From: BMS3BBIN04 sp964552465 | Lineage (GTDB): Bacteria > Electryoneota > Electryoneia > Electryoneales > Electryoneaceae | Assembly: GCA_964552465.1 (NCBI GenBank) | Contig: CAZKGR010000001.1 | Span: forward strand, 186,001 to 250,000 | Length of the DNA stretch: 64,000 nt | Direction of reading: 5' to 3' | Shown here: piece by piece, positions 1-9,998 of the stretch | Layout: every line of letters begins with the position of its first letter | Position numbering within the stretch: position 1 is the first letter of the stretch | Translations under genes and position numbers: made by a program | Notes under the pieces: model-generated | What the model saw: the letters and a program-made list of their open reading frames with translations, nothing else | Database searches by the model: none | Told to the model about the DNA's origin: nothing

Positions 1-939
1 AAACTCAGTTTCGCCCTTAGGGGTATCTTCGGTTTCGTAGCTACCTGGTCGCATTGAACGCAGACCGGCGCGCAGGAAATAGGATTCACGCATGGCGTAT
101 TCCATCCCGACATTGACGGATTCTGTGTTGTCGTTCGGCACGACCCAGTCCATTGCCCAGGTCAGTCGATGATCCGTTTGCTGGATCAGCTCTCCTGCCA
201 ACCCCAAGCGAAGAGTCAGAGGTAGTTTCCAGCGGTCAGTCTCGTATTCAGCCGTGATATTCGAGTTGTTACCTTCACGGTACTCATCGGGATCGTAATA
301 GACATACAGATCTTTACCGTCCATCTGCATCTTCGTCCCGAAATTGGTGATGTTCATACCCAGGCGAATATCATCAAATGGAGTGATGAACAGCGTGCCG
401 ATGTCGAACGCGATTCCGGTTGCAGATTCGTTCCAGATCTTCTGGTGGATGTACTTGACTGAACCACCAATGGCAAACTTGTCGTAGAACTCGTATCCAT
501 AATGGACTGCTGCGGCAACATCGTAGCTGTTGAAAAACAGGCCGGTCCCATCCTGCTGGGAAACGGTGGTAACTTCCATCTCGCCGACATTGAGCATGGT
601 CGCGGAAACGCCGAGGGTTCCCATTCGTCCCATGGGAAGCATGGCTCCGACATATTCGAAGCTCATATCTGCCAGCCAGGTGCTGTGTGCCAACAGCACT
701 TCCGATCCTGTTGCTTTCGTCATACCGGCCGGATTCCAATACATGGAATGCGCGTCATCAGCAACTGCAACAAACGCTCCGCCCATTGCCTGCGGACGTG
801 TACCGACACCGATGGTCAAGAACGGGGCTGCAGTAGTTCCTACTTTGTTCTGTGACAAGGCGGAATCAGGCATCAGCAACACTGTCAACATGACAATTGC
901 TGGAAGAACTCGTAGTAGCTTTCGCATCTTCGTTCTCAT
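1..939 (-). CDS. PorV/PorQ-family outer-membrane protein (3' end cut by window)
   Basis: Partial; 313 codons are visible and the C-terminus lies beyond position 1. It begins ATG (939) with a GGCGGG ribosome site just upstream; a second in-frame ATG lies at 927. A signal peptide (residues about 1-28) is followed by the PorV/PorQ family hallmark: an APFL..GVGTRPQAMGGAF segment and then DDAHSMYWNPAG. In known members this leads into a 14-strand outer-membrane beta barrel of the FadL type. PorV is the shuttle/attachment-complex protein of the type IX secretion system, while many paralogues have no known role. It starts only 10 bp after the stop of the sorting-domain protein 950-4687, so the two are almost certainly cotranscribed. 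This suggests, by inference, that it handles export or anchoring of that partner. Family call firm; PorV versus PorQ or other paralogue not decidable here. Confidence 0.85.
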   Translation of the reverse strand, partial: MRTKMRKLLRVLPAIVMLTVLLMPDSALSQNKVGTTAAPFLTIGVGTRPQAMGGAFVAVADDAHSMYWNPAGMTKATGSEVLLAHSTWLADMSFEYVGAMLPMGRMGTLGVSATMLNVGEMEVTTVSQQDGTGLFFNSYDVAAAVHYGYEFYDKFAIGGSVKYIHQKIWNESATGIAFDIGTLFITPFDDIRLGMNITNFGTKMQMDGKDLYVYYDPDEYREGNNSNITAEYETDRWKLPLTLRLGLAGELIQQTDHRLTWAMDWVVPNDNTESVNVGMEYAMRESYFLRAGLRSMRPGSYETEDTPKGETEF

Positions 940-949
940 GTTCCCGCCT

Positions 950-3900
950 TTACTTGATCACCGCGAATTTGCCAACGCGCTCGCCCCACTCGGATTCTAC
1001 ATGGTAGACGTAGATTCCGTATGCGATGTCGAGACCATCCATATTGCGCAAATCCCAGTTCGCTGTGCCGTCAAACATGTTCGCGTCGTGTTCAATCGTG
1101 TCCACCAGTTCGCCACGAACCGTATAGATGCGGATCGTACAGTGGCTTGGGAGATGGTTGAACGTGATCCGCCGTTCCCCACGTCCTGAAGCGTAGGTGT
1201 TTGGTGGTTCCTGCACATTCGCAGCGAGATATGGATTCGGGTAGACCTTAATCCGCGACAGGTCAACTGCGTCCGAGTTCAGGAACGCACTCTCAGATGT
1301 GAATTCGTAAACATCTTCGGGGGTGAAGATCTCGTACATGGTCGAGTAATAAACATCTCCGCCGCGAGGTGGATAGATGTTTCCGTTGTCCTCGCTTTCC
1401 CTGAAGGTGAACGACCACGTCGCAACCGTGTCAATTGCTCCATCCTGATCCTGATCGAAGAAGTCAAAGATTGCGAGTTCGCTTCCCTCCGAGATGAAAC
1501 CGTCTGGCTCTTCCCCACCGTCCCTGAAGAGAATCAAGGGCTCATAATCCCTGCTCAGGTTTGTGACATGAAAAGTTACCGGTTCTGGGTTGAAATCCGG
1601 GTAGAGTCTCATGTCGTACGCCATCGAGGTGTCGACAATCTCGTTGAAAAACTCGATTCTGTAATCAGCAAGGATGGAATCACCTTCCAAATCATAGATG
1701 TAGTTGATTTTAGCAACAGCTGTTGCGTACATCGAATCCGGATCAACAGCGTTGTATGTGTCATAACCGGTCAGGGCAGCAACTCTCTGCCCAGGCAAAC
1801 GCGGAGCAATCAGGAAAGCCCGCAATCCGTCAAAAACCGGGGTTTCCTGCGTCATGAAATACGCCTCCGGGTTGTACCCTTCCACAGAGGTTGTGTCTCC
1901 ATACAGGCTATCCAACGCTTCATCGTACAACCCGTAGATGCGCCTATTGACAGTTGATATGACAATAGGTTGGCTGGAAACAGCGACCGAAGAGTCACCA
2001 TCAAGATTATGCGCCGAGATAAAATATCGCGATGCCCGGTTCAGCTCATCCGCATCAGTGAAATGCAGGCGGTAAGTCACATCATCTGGAACGACTGTCG
2101 GATCAACCACTTCTATATACGCGAAACAATCTGCAGCACCGGAAATCTGTTCGGCAGAGCCTTCGACTGGTGGATGATAACCTGATGCCTTCGGTCCTGG
2201 GGTCACGTAGACTGTGTTGACATCGGTTGTAATCCGTCCTGTTTCATCAACAAAGATGAATTTGGACGTTTCCGCCGGGAACACGCCCGTAGAGTCGTTA
2301 CCGAAATCGTATGAGGACACGGCGTAGTAATAAATCTGGCCGTTCTCGACGGTCGAGTCGGTCCACACATGTTGCAGTCCGCGATCATCACCGAGGTAGT
2401 AGGACACTCCGATATCACCGCTGGAGAAGTATCCAGACTTGCCATCGTTCAGGTCAAACTGGGCAATTGGCTTGTGGAAGACCTTGCGTCCGAGGCCGTC
2501 AGTGATGATGAAGTTTTCAAGGAATCCTGGATCAGTCGCGCGGTAAACCTTGTAGCCTTCAAAATCGTATTTGGACCCGACTGGCTGGGATGTGTCGTAG
2601 GATTCTTCGGCGGCATCATCCCAGTACAGCGTGACGTAGCCATCGCCAGCGACAGCAGTCACTATTGGTTTTTCCGGTGGGCGAGCGAAATTGTAGTTCG
2701 AGTTGTAAATCTGCTGAACGGTCTTTTTGTTCAAGAATACATCTACCGAGTCTTCACCAAAGAACAAGGCGGTAGAGAAACGTTGTGTGTTTCCTGACGG
2801 TAGTGGGAAATAGCCGGAACCATAATAGAAATCGCCATCCATCGGTTCGTTGGGGATAACATCAATAACACCAGGAGTTAATACGTCCCACAGCTCACGA
2901 TCTTCACTCAGTCCGACATTTCTGGCTGATCCCAATTCGAAGTAATAAAAGGAAGTCAGACCAATCTGGTCGGATTCATCGACATCGGTTTTGTCGAAGT
3001 GAGGTTCGCCGTTGTCGGGCACGCCATTATCTTCGCCTTGTAAAAAGTCATAGGTATCTGGTTGTCCGTCAAAGCCGACATCATCTGTGAATTCATCCCA
3101 ATCGCCATCGTTGTCAACGCCGTCATTCCGCGCCTCATCGATCATTGGTGCAACATTCTCGATTGCCGGTTCGACATCCAGACCGGGTACCACGTATCCG
3201 CGCTTCAGCACATCTCCGTCATTATACGAGAGGTAGTCGATATACGCATATCCCGTATGATCGAGTCGAACATCAATAGTTGGATCTGACGGGTCGATAT
3301 ACCTCTCATCAATCAAACCGTTGAAGTTATCATCGAACCCGTTGTAGCCATCTTCAAGCAACATTTGACCGGATGTCAAGATTCGTTCTTCGCCACGGAA
3401 ACTGTAAGCCAGTTCGCCGTCGTTCGGCATGGTCGTCACGTAACGATCATACGTCTCATAATCGATAAGGATGACGCGATCACCAGCGTTGATCGTTGTC
3501 CCATTGCGCGTCCAGGCAACAAGTTGTTCTACTGTCAGTGTTGGTGCATTTCCATTGGCGTCACCGTCGTTGTCTATGCCGTCGAACTCATTGCCCGGTG
3601 ATTCGAGAAAAGCGTATCCAATCCAGCCGACTTCATGCTGGTCTGAGACCGGTACCCAGCCTGGAGTCAGGCTGTTGTCATCATTATCCCAGGAATAGGT
3701 GATGTCGTTTTCAGGATCGAAAAAAGCGAGGTCATCACTGGGTTCGCCTGGTCCTCGGCCTCCCGACAGCGTCCCCACAATCATACCGAAGACAACTTTG
3801 TCGTAATTGTAATCGCTGACGTTGGCTATCTCGTACTGCCAGATAATCGCGTCTTCGGCCAGGAAGTGAGACCATTGGAATCCGCGAGTGGCAACACGCA

Positions 3901-4687
3901 TTCCCAATCCACCACGGGTTGTATCTGCCTCTGTTGGAAAATATGGAATCGTGAATGCTTGACCGCCTACTGTAACGATTGTGTCCGATGTTGCATCAAT
4001 CAGCGGACGCCAGCGGAATTCCGTGTCCCAGTTGTCATCCATCTGGAAATAGGATTCCTGGTCGGCGTTGGTGACGTCCTTGCCGAAATAGCCGTTCCAT
4101 TTGCCTCGCCAGCCAGGGTCGGTTTCGTCTTCTTGCCAGAGAATGTCACGCGGGTCTGAGTACATCTTGTCGGGCCAGTCTCCCGGCCATGTCTCCGGCA
4201 AGTTGCTCATTGCAACCTTGCCCGGATCGCTTGAACCTTCCAGCGGCGGCGCTCCGAAGCCTGGAAGCGGTTCAAAGCCGACGTGGACACCGCCGTCGAA
4301 ATCCCCAGCGTCAGGAAAACGAGGTGTCAGACAGGTGATGACTGACCGAATAGTGTCCGGTGCAACCTGGTACCAGCGCTCATGTGCTTCGACGTAGACC
4401 GAATCCAGCGTCGTGTGATTATATTCCACACCGACGAGGATAGACACATCTCCTACGTATTCGTTTCCGGTACCAATGGGCCATTCGCCGGATATTTCAC
4501 CGAGGTTTCCTATCAGTCCGTAGTTGTAGAAAACCGTTCGGACCTTGTTCCCACTGTGCACGTTCTCATATCGGAACAACCTGTCACCCTTGTAATACTC
4601 GGGTGGCTGTGCGTTGACGGTAGCCGTCAAAATGAACAAGGCAGCAATGATGGCGGACAATACACGCTTCATCGACAAGAACCTCAT
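950..4687 (-). CDS. Large secreted protein with fibronectin-III-like region and type IX-type C-terminal sorting domain
   Basis: 1245 residues. ATG 4687 has a good AAGGG ribosome site 5-6 nt upstream. The N-terminus is a signal peptide (MRFLSMKRVLSAIIAALF then a small-residue cleavage site near residue 26). The body holds Asp/Gly/Asn-rich calcium-type loops (GIDNDGDANGN near 375, GVDNDGDWDE near 525). Around residues 690-800 there is a fibronectin-III-like stretch (PPEKPIVTAVAGDGYVTLYW). The last 100 residues form a sorting-type domain: IKVYPNPYLA, a beta-sandwich with IRIYTVRGELV, WDLRN, then GIYVYHVES and a short basic end. Placement directly between a TonB receptor and a PorV-like gene suggests a surface protein, either exported by a Por-type system or working with the receptor. 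No catalytic domain recognised. Function unknown. Confidence 0.85.
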   Translation of the reverse strand: MRFLSMKRVLSAIIAALFILTATVNAQPPEYYKGDRLFRYENVHSGNKVRTVFYNYGLIGNLGEISGEWPIGTGNEYVGDVSILVGVEYNHTTLDSVYVEAHERWYQVAPDTIRSVITCLTPRFPDAGDFDGGVHVGFEPLPGFGAPPLEGSSDPGKVAMSNLPETWPGDWPDKMYSDPRDILWQEDETDPGWRGKWNGYFGKDVTNADQESYFQMDDNWDTEFRWRPLIDATSDTIVTVGGQAFTIPYFPTEADTTRGGLGMRVATRGFQWSHFLAEDAIIWQYEIANVSDYNYDKVVFGMIVGTLSGGRGPGEPSDDLAFFDPENDITYSWDNDDNSLTPGWVPVSDQHEVGWIGYAFLESPGNEFDGIDNDGDANGNAPTLTVEQLVAWTRNGTTINAGDRVILIDYETYDRYVTTMPNDGELAYSFRGEERILTSGQMLLEDGYNGFDDNFNGLIDERYIDPSDPTIDVRLDHTGYAYIDYLSYNDGDVLKRGYVVPGLDVEPAIENVAPMIDEARNDGVDNDGDWDEFTDDVGFDGQPDTYDFLQGEDNGVPDNGEPHFDKTDVDESDQIGLTSFYYFELGSARNVGLSEDRELWDVLTPGVIDVIPNEPMDGDFYYGSGYFPLPSGNTQRFSTALFFGEDSVDVFLNKKTVQQIYNSNYNFARPPEKPIVTAVAGDGYVTLYWDDAAEESYDTSQPVGSKYDFEGYKVYRATDPGFLENFIITDGLGRKVFHKPIAQFDLNDGKSGYFSSGDIGVSYYLGDDRGLQHVWTDSTVENGQIYYYAVSSYDFGNDSTGVFPAETSKFIFVDETGRITTDVNTVYVTPGPKASGYHPPVEGSAEQISGAADCFAYIEVVDPTVVPDDVTYRLHFTDADELNRASRYFISAHNLDGDSSVAVSSQPIVISTVNRRIYGLYDEALDSLYGDTTSVEGYNPEAYFMTQETPVFDGLRAFLIAPRLPGQRVAALTGYDTYNAVDPDSMYATAVAKINYIYDLEGDSILADYRIEFFNEIVDTSMAYDMRLYPDFNPEPVTFHVTNLSRDYEPLILFRDGGEEPDGFISEGSELAIFDFFDQDQDGAIDTVATWSFTFRESEDNGNIYPPRGGDVYYSTMYEIFTPEDVYEFTSESAFLNSDAVDLSRIKVYPNPYLAANVQEPPNTYASGRGERRITFNHLPSHCTIRIYTVRGELVDTIEHDANMFDGTANWDLRNMDGLDIAYGIYVYHVESEWGERVGKFAVIK

Positions 4688-4735
4688 GTATCCCTTCCCC
4701 TTCTCATCAGGGTGTCATTCTGAGTCCAGCAGTTG

Positions 4736-4793
4736 CCGGATAAAGAAGATCCGGTTTACCAGCTACTACCATTACGTTCAGTTGGATCTTCTT
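4736..4793 (-). repeat. Two overlapping, mutually exclusive intergenic hairpins
   Basis: In the 132-bp gap between the TonB receptor and the next gene, a perfect 10-bp inverted repeat AAGAAGATCC (4743-4752) / GGATCTTCTT (4784-4793) has a 31-nt loop. Its 4743-4752 arm overlaps a second inverted repeat CCGGAT (4736-4741) / ATCCGG (4749-4754), so both cannot form at once. Neither is followed by a T-run on the minus strand. It could be an mRNA processing or stability element that sets different levels of the two proteins, or chance. Confidence 0.45.
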
Positions 4794-4819
4794 CCAGCCG
4801 AAAGCGGCCGTCAGAATAA

Positions 4820-7678
4820 CTAAAATGTGAATTTGAACCCAATTCGTACTTCCCGCGGACGACTGTAGAACTGCGGGTTCCGATAGACTTCTTCAATGCT
4901 GTTGATCGCTGGTTCTTCAATGTCGCGGTTCAACTCTTCATCACGGGTGTAAGTCGCACGTCCCGTATCGCCGAAGACACCATTTTCGTTCAAACGGTCG
5001 AACACGTTGCGGACCATCAATTCTACAGAAGCTGAAATGCCCGTACCTTTGAAGAACGGCAGGTAGTAGAATGCGTTCAGGTCAACGTTGAAGTATGACG
5101 GTTTCCGGGAGTCGTTCTCAATGAATGTTTCAACCGCGATATCGTCACTGCGGCTGACAGACGTATACGGCAATCCTGAACCATAGTACGCGATCATCGA
5201 AGCGCCCCAGATATCAGGCTGGAAATAGTTCACGGTCATGTTGATCGTGTGCCGACGGTCCCAGTCCAACGGGAGCAGTTGCTTGATCGGCTCCTTGTCG
5301 CCCTTGCTGGCATTGAGCGCATCCTGAGGATCAGACGCGTTGCCTTCCGCAATCTGATAGGTGTAGTTCAGCTGTCCGGAAAATCCATTGGAATAGCGCT
5401 TGTCGAAGGACAGCACAATACCCTTGATCTCACCGTAATCGCGATTGACGTATTGCGTGTACTTGGTGCCAGCCTCATAGGTGGTGACGATCTTGTCCGT
5501 ACTCACAAGATTGCGGATGTCGCGCTGGAAAATGCTTAAGCCGAGCGACAAATCCTCTGTTACCGCTTGTTGAAGACCGAATTCGTACGAGATGGTTTTC
5601 TCAGCTTCCAAGTCCGCGTTGCCCATTAACGTACCGATGGTCTGGGACGGGTCAAGCTCGAACTCAGGATTCGTGTACAGATATTCGTAGCGCGGACGCT
5701 GGAAGAAATGCCCGTATGCAAAATGCAAAACGCCAGTCGGGCTGATCGGGTAAGCCACACCCAGACGTGGCGAGATTTGCCACTTGGGATCGACATCATC
5801 ATACCAGTATTTCCAGCGTTTATTCAGGGTCTGATTGCGCCTGCTTTCAAGCATCGGTTGGTAGATATTCGGATCGGCTGGATCGGACAGTACCTTGCCG
5901 TCTGGGTCAAAATAATCAAAGCGCAATCCGGCGTTTACGATGAAATTCTTCAATTCGATCTTGTCCTGGATGTAGACCGCCGCCTCAAACGGATTCTTGA
6001 AGTACATATCGTGGCTGAGCTCAGTGAAATCCTCAATCTCAGGCGCAAGCATAATCGGTTGTGGATCCCACATGTTGTCCGGTTGGACAAAGTCGTTGTC
6101 GTGCAAGATGCTGAACTGGTCGTAATGAACAGTGTTGAAATTGACGTTGAAGCCGGCGACTATGTAGTGAACCGGGTTGATCTGCCAGTTGAGTTTTGCG
6201 AGACCAGTGTGCGTATCTGTGAACCGGCGGAAATGATCCATGTTCGTTCCGCCGATGTTCATTGTGATGCCAGGATTAATCCGTTCGTAAAACGGGTTAA
6301 CGTAGCGCGGATCATACGGATCTTCGTAGAGGTGGTGGTAATACTCGGTATACGTATTGGAATATCCAGCTTCAATGAAGGCAGAATTGCTCAGGCCGTA
6401 AAGAGCACGCAGCATATTGGTCCGGCCACGGCGGTTTCGGTTCAGAATTCCGTCCGGAGTGTACCTCCACCCATCCTCATAATCCTTGTAGCTCCTGTCT
6501 TCCCAAATGGATGAATAGTTGATCTTGAGTTGGTCGGTGAGCTGGTAGGTCAACTTTCCGTATAAGTACAGGTTCTGATCCGGATTCATGGGAACGGCAG
6601 CATCATCACCGAAGATCGGGATTACACCGACTGCGTCATAGATCTCCTGCGCCCGCACCAAGTCATACCCTTCGGGGAAATACCCTGAGTCAGCCAGCAT
6701 AAGGTCGATCTCAGGTTGAATGATGGTTCCATTCTGCACGAGCGCAATGTGCTCAAGGCCCCAACGCCTCTGCCCGTAGAGATATCCCTGATTGTCTTCG
6801 AGCCGACCGTTCATGAAGAAAGACAACTTGTCATTGGCGTAAGGAAGCGGTCCGGAAAGTGAGATTTCATAGTTCTGAATCGATTCTGGACGGACCTCAT
6901 CCACATTGTAGAACACATCTTCATGCCCGGAGATGTAATCGCCTAATTGGGTAACAAACTGTCCGGAATAGTTGGTGCTGCCTTCCTTGGTGACCAGGTT
7001 GACTACGCCGGACATGGCTTGTCCATATTCAGCATTGAACGTACCCGAGATGACCTGCAGTTCCTGTACTGCCCCCTGATTGAGCGTGGTGGCTTGCGAA
7101 TTGTCGTACACGTCCTGCACCGGGATACCGTCCACCAGGTATAGAACTTCTCCTGAACGACCACCTCGGAAGTGACCATCGACCACGCCCGCCTGAAGGT
7201 CAATCGCTTCCTGGACACGGGTTACCGGCATCGCTTCAAGATCTTCCGCGCCGAGGGAGGAGGTTGAAAAGGTTCGATCCATTTCGATGATCGGGCGTTC
7301 TGCGACAATAGTTACTTCTTCACCCATGATCGCCGAAGTTTCGAGCTCGACATTTAGCGTCGTCGTCTTGTCAATGCTGACCTTGACGCCTGTGACCATC
7401 TTGGTGGCGTAACCCAGTGAAGAAACAACTATTGTGTATGTGTCCGGCATCAGGTTGATGATGAAGTACACGCCATCCAGATCAGTTGCTGCGCCGCGTG
7501 GGCTACCCTGAACCACGACATTCGCTGCCGCAATAGGTTCTCCCGTCGCTGAGTCAGTGACGTTACCTGCGATCTTGCCTGTCGTACCGGCGTGCGCAGG
7601 AAACGCGAATATCACGATAGAGAGGAATACAAGAACTGGGAACAACCAGGGCTGTGCAAAACGATTACGAAGATCCAT
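4820..7678 (-). CDS. TonB-dependent outer-membrane receptor with N-terminal carboxypeptidase-regulatory-like domain
   Basis: 952 residues from ATG 7678, which has AAGGTG six nt upstream; a GTG at 7687 would add three residues but has poorer support. Signal peptide (about 1-30, ending PAHA) is followed by a CarboxypepD-reg-like beta domain (about 32-112, GKIAGNVTDSATGEPIAAANV). The plug is at about 125-235 (EAIDLQAGVVDGHFRGGRSGEVLYLVDGIPV). The remaining 700 residues form the barrel, ending in aromatic RIGFKFTF as outer-membrane proteins do. This is the SusC/CirA-type architecture common in FCB bacteria; it imports substrates too large for porins, powered by TonB. No SusD-like lipoprotein is next to it. 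Instead it is followed by the sorting-domain protein and a PorV-like gene. The substrate is unknown. Confidence 0.93.
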   Translation of the reverse strand: MDLRNRFAQPWLFPVLVFLSIVIFAFPAHAGTTGKIAGNVTDSATGEPIAAANVVVQGSPRGAATDLDGVYFIINLMPDTYTIVVSSLGYATKMVTGVKVSIDKTTTLNVELETSAIMGEEVTIVAERPIIEMDRTFSTSSLGAEDLEAMPVTRVQEAIDLQAGVVDGHFRGGRSGEVLYLVDGIPVQDVYDNSQATTLNQGAVQELQVISGTFNAEYGQAMSGVVNLVTKEGSTNYSGQFVTQLGDYISGHEDVFYNVDEVRPESIQNYEISLSGPLPYANDKLSFFMNGRLEDNQGYLYGQRRWGLEHIALVQNGTIIQPEIDLMLADSGYFPEGYDLVRAQEIYDAVGVIPIFGDDAAVPMNPDQNLYLYGKLTYQLTDQLKINYSSIWEDRSYKDYEDGWRYTPDGILNRNRRGRTNMLRALYGLSNSAFIEAGYSNTYTEYYHHLYEDPYDPRYVNPFYERINPGITMNIGGTNMDHFRRFTDTHTGLAKLNWQINPVHYIVAGFNVNFNTVHYDQFSILHDNDFVQPDNMWDPQPIMLAPEIEDFTELSHDMYFKNPFEAAVYIQDKIELKNFIVNAGLRFDYFDPDGKVLSDPADPNIYQPMLESRRNQTLNKRWKYWYDDVDPKWQISPRLGVAYPISPTGVLHFAYGHFFQRPRYEYLYTNPEFELDPSQTIGTLMGNADLEAEKTISYEFGLQQAVTEDLSLGLSIFQRDIRNLVSTDKIVTTYEAGTKYTQYVNRDYGEIKGIVLSFDKRYSNGFSGQLNYTYQIAEGNASDPQDALNASKGDKEPIKQLLPLDWDRRHTINMTVNYFQPDIWGASMIAYYGSGLPYTSVSRSDDIAVETFIENDSRKPSYFNVDLNAFYYLPFFKGTGISASVELMVRNVFDRLNENGVFGDTGRATYTRDEELNRDIEEPAINSIEEVYRNPQFYSRPREVRIGFKFTF

Positions 7679-8215
7679 GAGCGTCACCTTGGCATCCTGT
7701 TGGTCGCCTAACTAAACAAAACTGCCAGATTTCATCCCAAGCTAACCATGCGATCATTTTTTATGCACGGATAGCCAAGCACTATATGCTGGTGTGGAGC
7801 AAATCTGAGTCATGATGGATGGTCATGCGAGGCGGGCAGTCAAGATGGTCAAAAAGTATGTCGCGCCGTGTCCTGCTGGTCTGCCGGGTTACTTTTGGCA
7901 GAAATGCGGAAATCGAAGTGAAGCGAACGCCCATGCCGCGCCATCGGTTTACCACATCCACACATGTGGTAAATCCATGGTGTCTCTCGTTCAAATCACT
8001 TTTGCTACGATGACCGATCTACAAAAAGAGCTGCTTGAAGCAACTCCATCGTTTTGCTTGGCTAAAACTGTTGACTGATTAGCTACAGTTATGCCCAAAG
8101 CATCAGATCTCCACATCTAGAAACAAAAAGGTAATAAGAAACTGAGGCATCACGCATGTGAACGTCTCGCCTTACTTTTATTCTTGAGGTACCGACTCAA
8201 TCTCAACACCCACGT
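7679..8215. other. 537-bp non-coding gap upstream of the TonB receptor operon
   Basis: No convincing gene. The short open frames on either strand show no recognisable motif and no good ribosome site. The gap follows the stop of the histidine kinase and must hold the promoter of the TonB operon. The only clear structure is the inverted repeat at 7948-7973. Confidence 0.6.
7948..7973. repeat. Inverted repeat, possible operator of the TonB operon
   Basis: Perfect 9-bp arms TTTACCACA (7948-7956) and TGTGGTAAA (7965-7973) separated by 8 bp. It lies about 270 bp upstream of the receptor start and is not followed by a T-run, so it does not look like a terminator. A dimeric regulator site is possible; no regulator is identified. 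Confidence 0.4.
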
Positions 8216-9994
8216 TTAGCGAGTTACTGTTGGGATGGAAATTGTGAATTCTGATCCAACTCCGAGTTCGCTTTCCACATGTACGGTCCCGCCATGCGCA
8301 AGAGCGATGTGTTTAACGATTGCCAAGCCTAACCCAGTACCACCTTCAGCACGGCTGCGACCTTTGTCCACGCGATAAAAACGCTCAAAGATTCGTGGCA
8401 AATGTTCGGATGCTATTCCCACACCATGGTCTTTCACTTGGATCATCACCCGTTTCTTCATTTCCAGAACATGAACTTGTACTGAAGTTCCGACATCGCT
8501 GTACTTAATCGCATTTGTAAGCAGGTTGACTACCGCCTGCTCAATCAGCGCCTGGTTTAGCGTGGCATCAACCGCTGACTCAATGTTTACCTGGATATCA
8601 ACATTTCTTGCCGTTGCCAGTTGCTTGACAAATCCCAATGAATTGGCGATCACGTCATCAATTGATACCTCATACAACTCGATTTCAGAACCTTCCGCAT
8701 CGCGTTCAATCCGGGCGAGGCTAAGCAAGTCCTCAATAATCTTCTCAAGACGGTCGCTCTGACGCCGAATGATCTCGATAAATCGCTCAGTCGCCTCTGT
8801 ATCCTCAACCGGCGTATCCTGTAGAGTTTCGACGTATCCGATAATCGAGGTCACAGGGGTCCGCAATTCATGGGACACGTTTGCGACAAAATCTCTTCTC
8901 GCTTTCTCCAGATGACGCAAGCGTGTGACATCATTCAATACCACGACAGCACCCATCGTTCTGCCATCTGTTTCTCGCAACGGGCAGCCATGTGTTTGGA
9001 TGTATCGTGGATCAAGTTCTCCAAGCAGGATCTCGTCTTCAACTTCATCATTGGTCTTGAGTGTTCTCATGATGAACTGGCGCAAGCCTTTGTTCTGAAT
9101 GGCATCGCGAACCGGTCTTCCACGCACGTTCGAATGTTTCAGCTCAAGCATGCTTGCGGCTGTAGTGTTCATTGTGAGCAGCAAACCGTTTGCATCAATC
9201 GCCAGTACACCGTCAGAAATGCTTGAGAAGACAGCATCTTGTTCTGATCTTTGCTGTTCGATAAATCGAATCCGATCGTCAAGCTGGATCAGCATCAGGT
9301 TGATTGCATTCGCAAGAGTGGATATTTCCTCACTTCCTTCCTCAGCCAAACGTCCTGATCTATCCCCTGCCGCGATACGCAAAGCACGTAGTCGCATCCG
9401 TTCGAGTGGCTTTGAAATCCATCGTGCGTTTACCCAACTGATTATGGTAGCAGCAATAGCTACAATCAGGCTGCCGATACCAATGTTCACAAGCAGCATG
9501 TTGATTGTCTGGTTTACTGATTTCAGAGATTTGGATGTGCGCAGAATTGCCAGGAGTTTGCCATCATGGTACACAGGTAGGGCGACATACATCATCTCTT
9601 CTTTTAGTGTGCTGCTAAACCGGGTTGAACTTCCTGTGGTTCCATCCAGGGCTGCGACAACCTCCGGGCGGTCATCATGTGGATCCATACGCTCAGGATT
9701 CTGATCTGAATCAGCGATAACAATACCATCTGGTAAGATGACTGTTATCCTTGTTTCAGATCGTTGACCATGTTGGCGAGCGTTTGTTTGCAACGAGTCA
9801 TAGTCTGCCAACACGAGCAGATTGATCATTTCCGGTTCGATCAGTCGTGCTCTGGCCTTGAGGTTTTCAGCGGTTTCATGGACAAAAAATGACTGCAAAG
9901 TGCTGGCAGTGTATATCGTTACCGCCAACAGTGATAGCAGGGTAATCAACAGGTAGGAAGGGTATAGTTGCCAAATGAGACGACGACGCTTCAT
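8216..9994 (-). CDS. phoR: PhoR/WalK-type sensor histidine kinase (HAMP-PAS-HisKA-HATPase)
   Basis: 592 residues. TM1 at about 11-32, a periplasmic sensor of about 130 residues, TM2 at about 167-190, HAMP about 190-243, PAS about 250-355. The HisKA H-box is ANVSHELRTPVTS with phospho-acceptor His375. The ATPase domain follows, with the N-box NLLTNAIKYSD, the G1 box DHGVGI, and the F and G2 boxes FERFYRV / GGTGLGL. It starts 4 nt after the response-regulator stop, so the pair is one operon. This layout matches phosphate-sensing PhoR and also the cell-wall kinase WalK; without pst or phoU genes nearby the signal cannot be assigned. The symbol reflects architecture, not a proven stimulus. Confidence 0.88.
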   Translation of the reverse strand: MKRRRLIWQLYPSYLLITLLSLLAVTIYTASTLQSFFVHETAENLKARARLIEPEMINLLVLADYDSLQTNARQHGQRSETRITVILPDGIVIADSDQNPERMDPHDDRPEVVAALDGTTGSSTRFSSTLKEEMMYVALPVYHDGKLLAILRTSKSLKSVNQTINMLLVNIGIGSLIVAIAATIISWVNARWISKPLERMRLRALRIAAGDRSGRLAEEGSEEISTLANAINLMLIQLDDRIRFIEQQRSEQDAVFSSISDGVLAIDANGLLLTMNTTAASMLELKHSNVRGRPVRDAIQNKGLRQFIMRTLKTNDEVEDEILLGELDPRYIQTHGCPLRETDGRTMGAVVVLNDVTRLRHLEKARRDFVANVSHELRTPVTSIIGYVETLQDTPVEDTEATERFIEIIRRQSDRLEKIIEDLLSLARIERDAEGSEIELYEVSIDDVIANSLGFVKQLATARNVDIQVNIESAVDATLNQALIEQAVVNLLTNAIKYSDVGTSVQVHVLEMKKRVMIQVKDHGVGIASEHLPRIFERFYRVDKGRSRAEGGTGLGLAIVKHIALAHGGTVHVESELGVGSEFTISIPTVTR

Positions 9995-9998
9995 TCAA

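Noticed and set aside
374..739. Short minus-strand frame within the PorV-like gene
   Set aside because: The PorV/PorQ reading in another frame has a family signature throughout the same bases.
7812..8078. Two short plus-strand open frames in the TonB upstream gap
   Set aside because: No ribosome site, no signal peptide or motif, and the composition is that of non-coding DNA.
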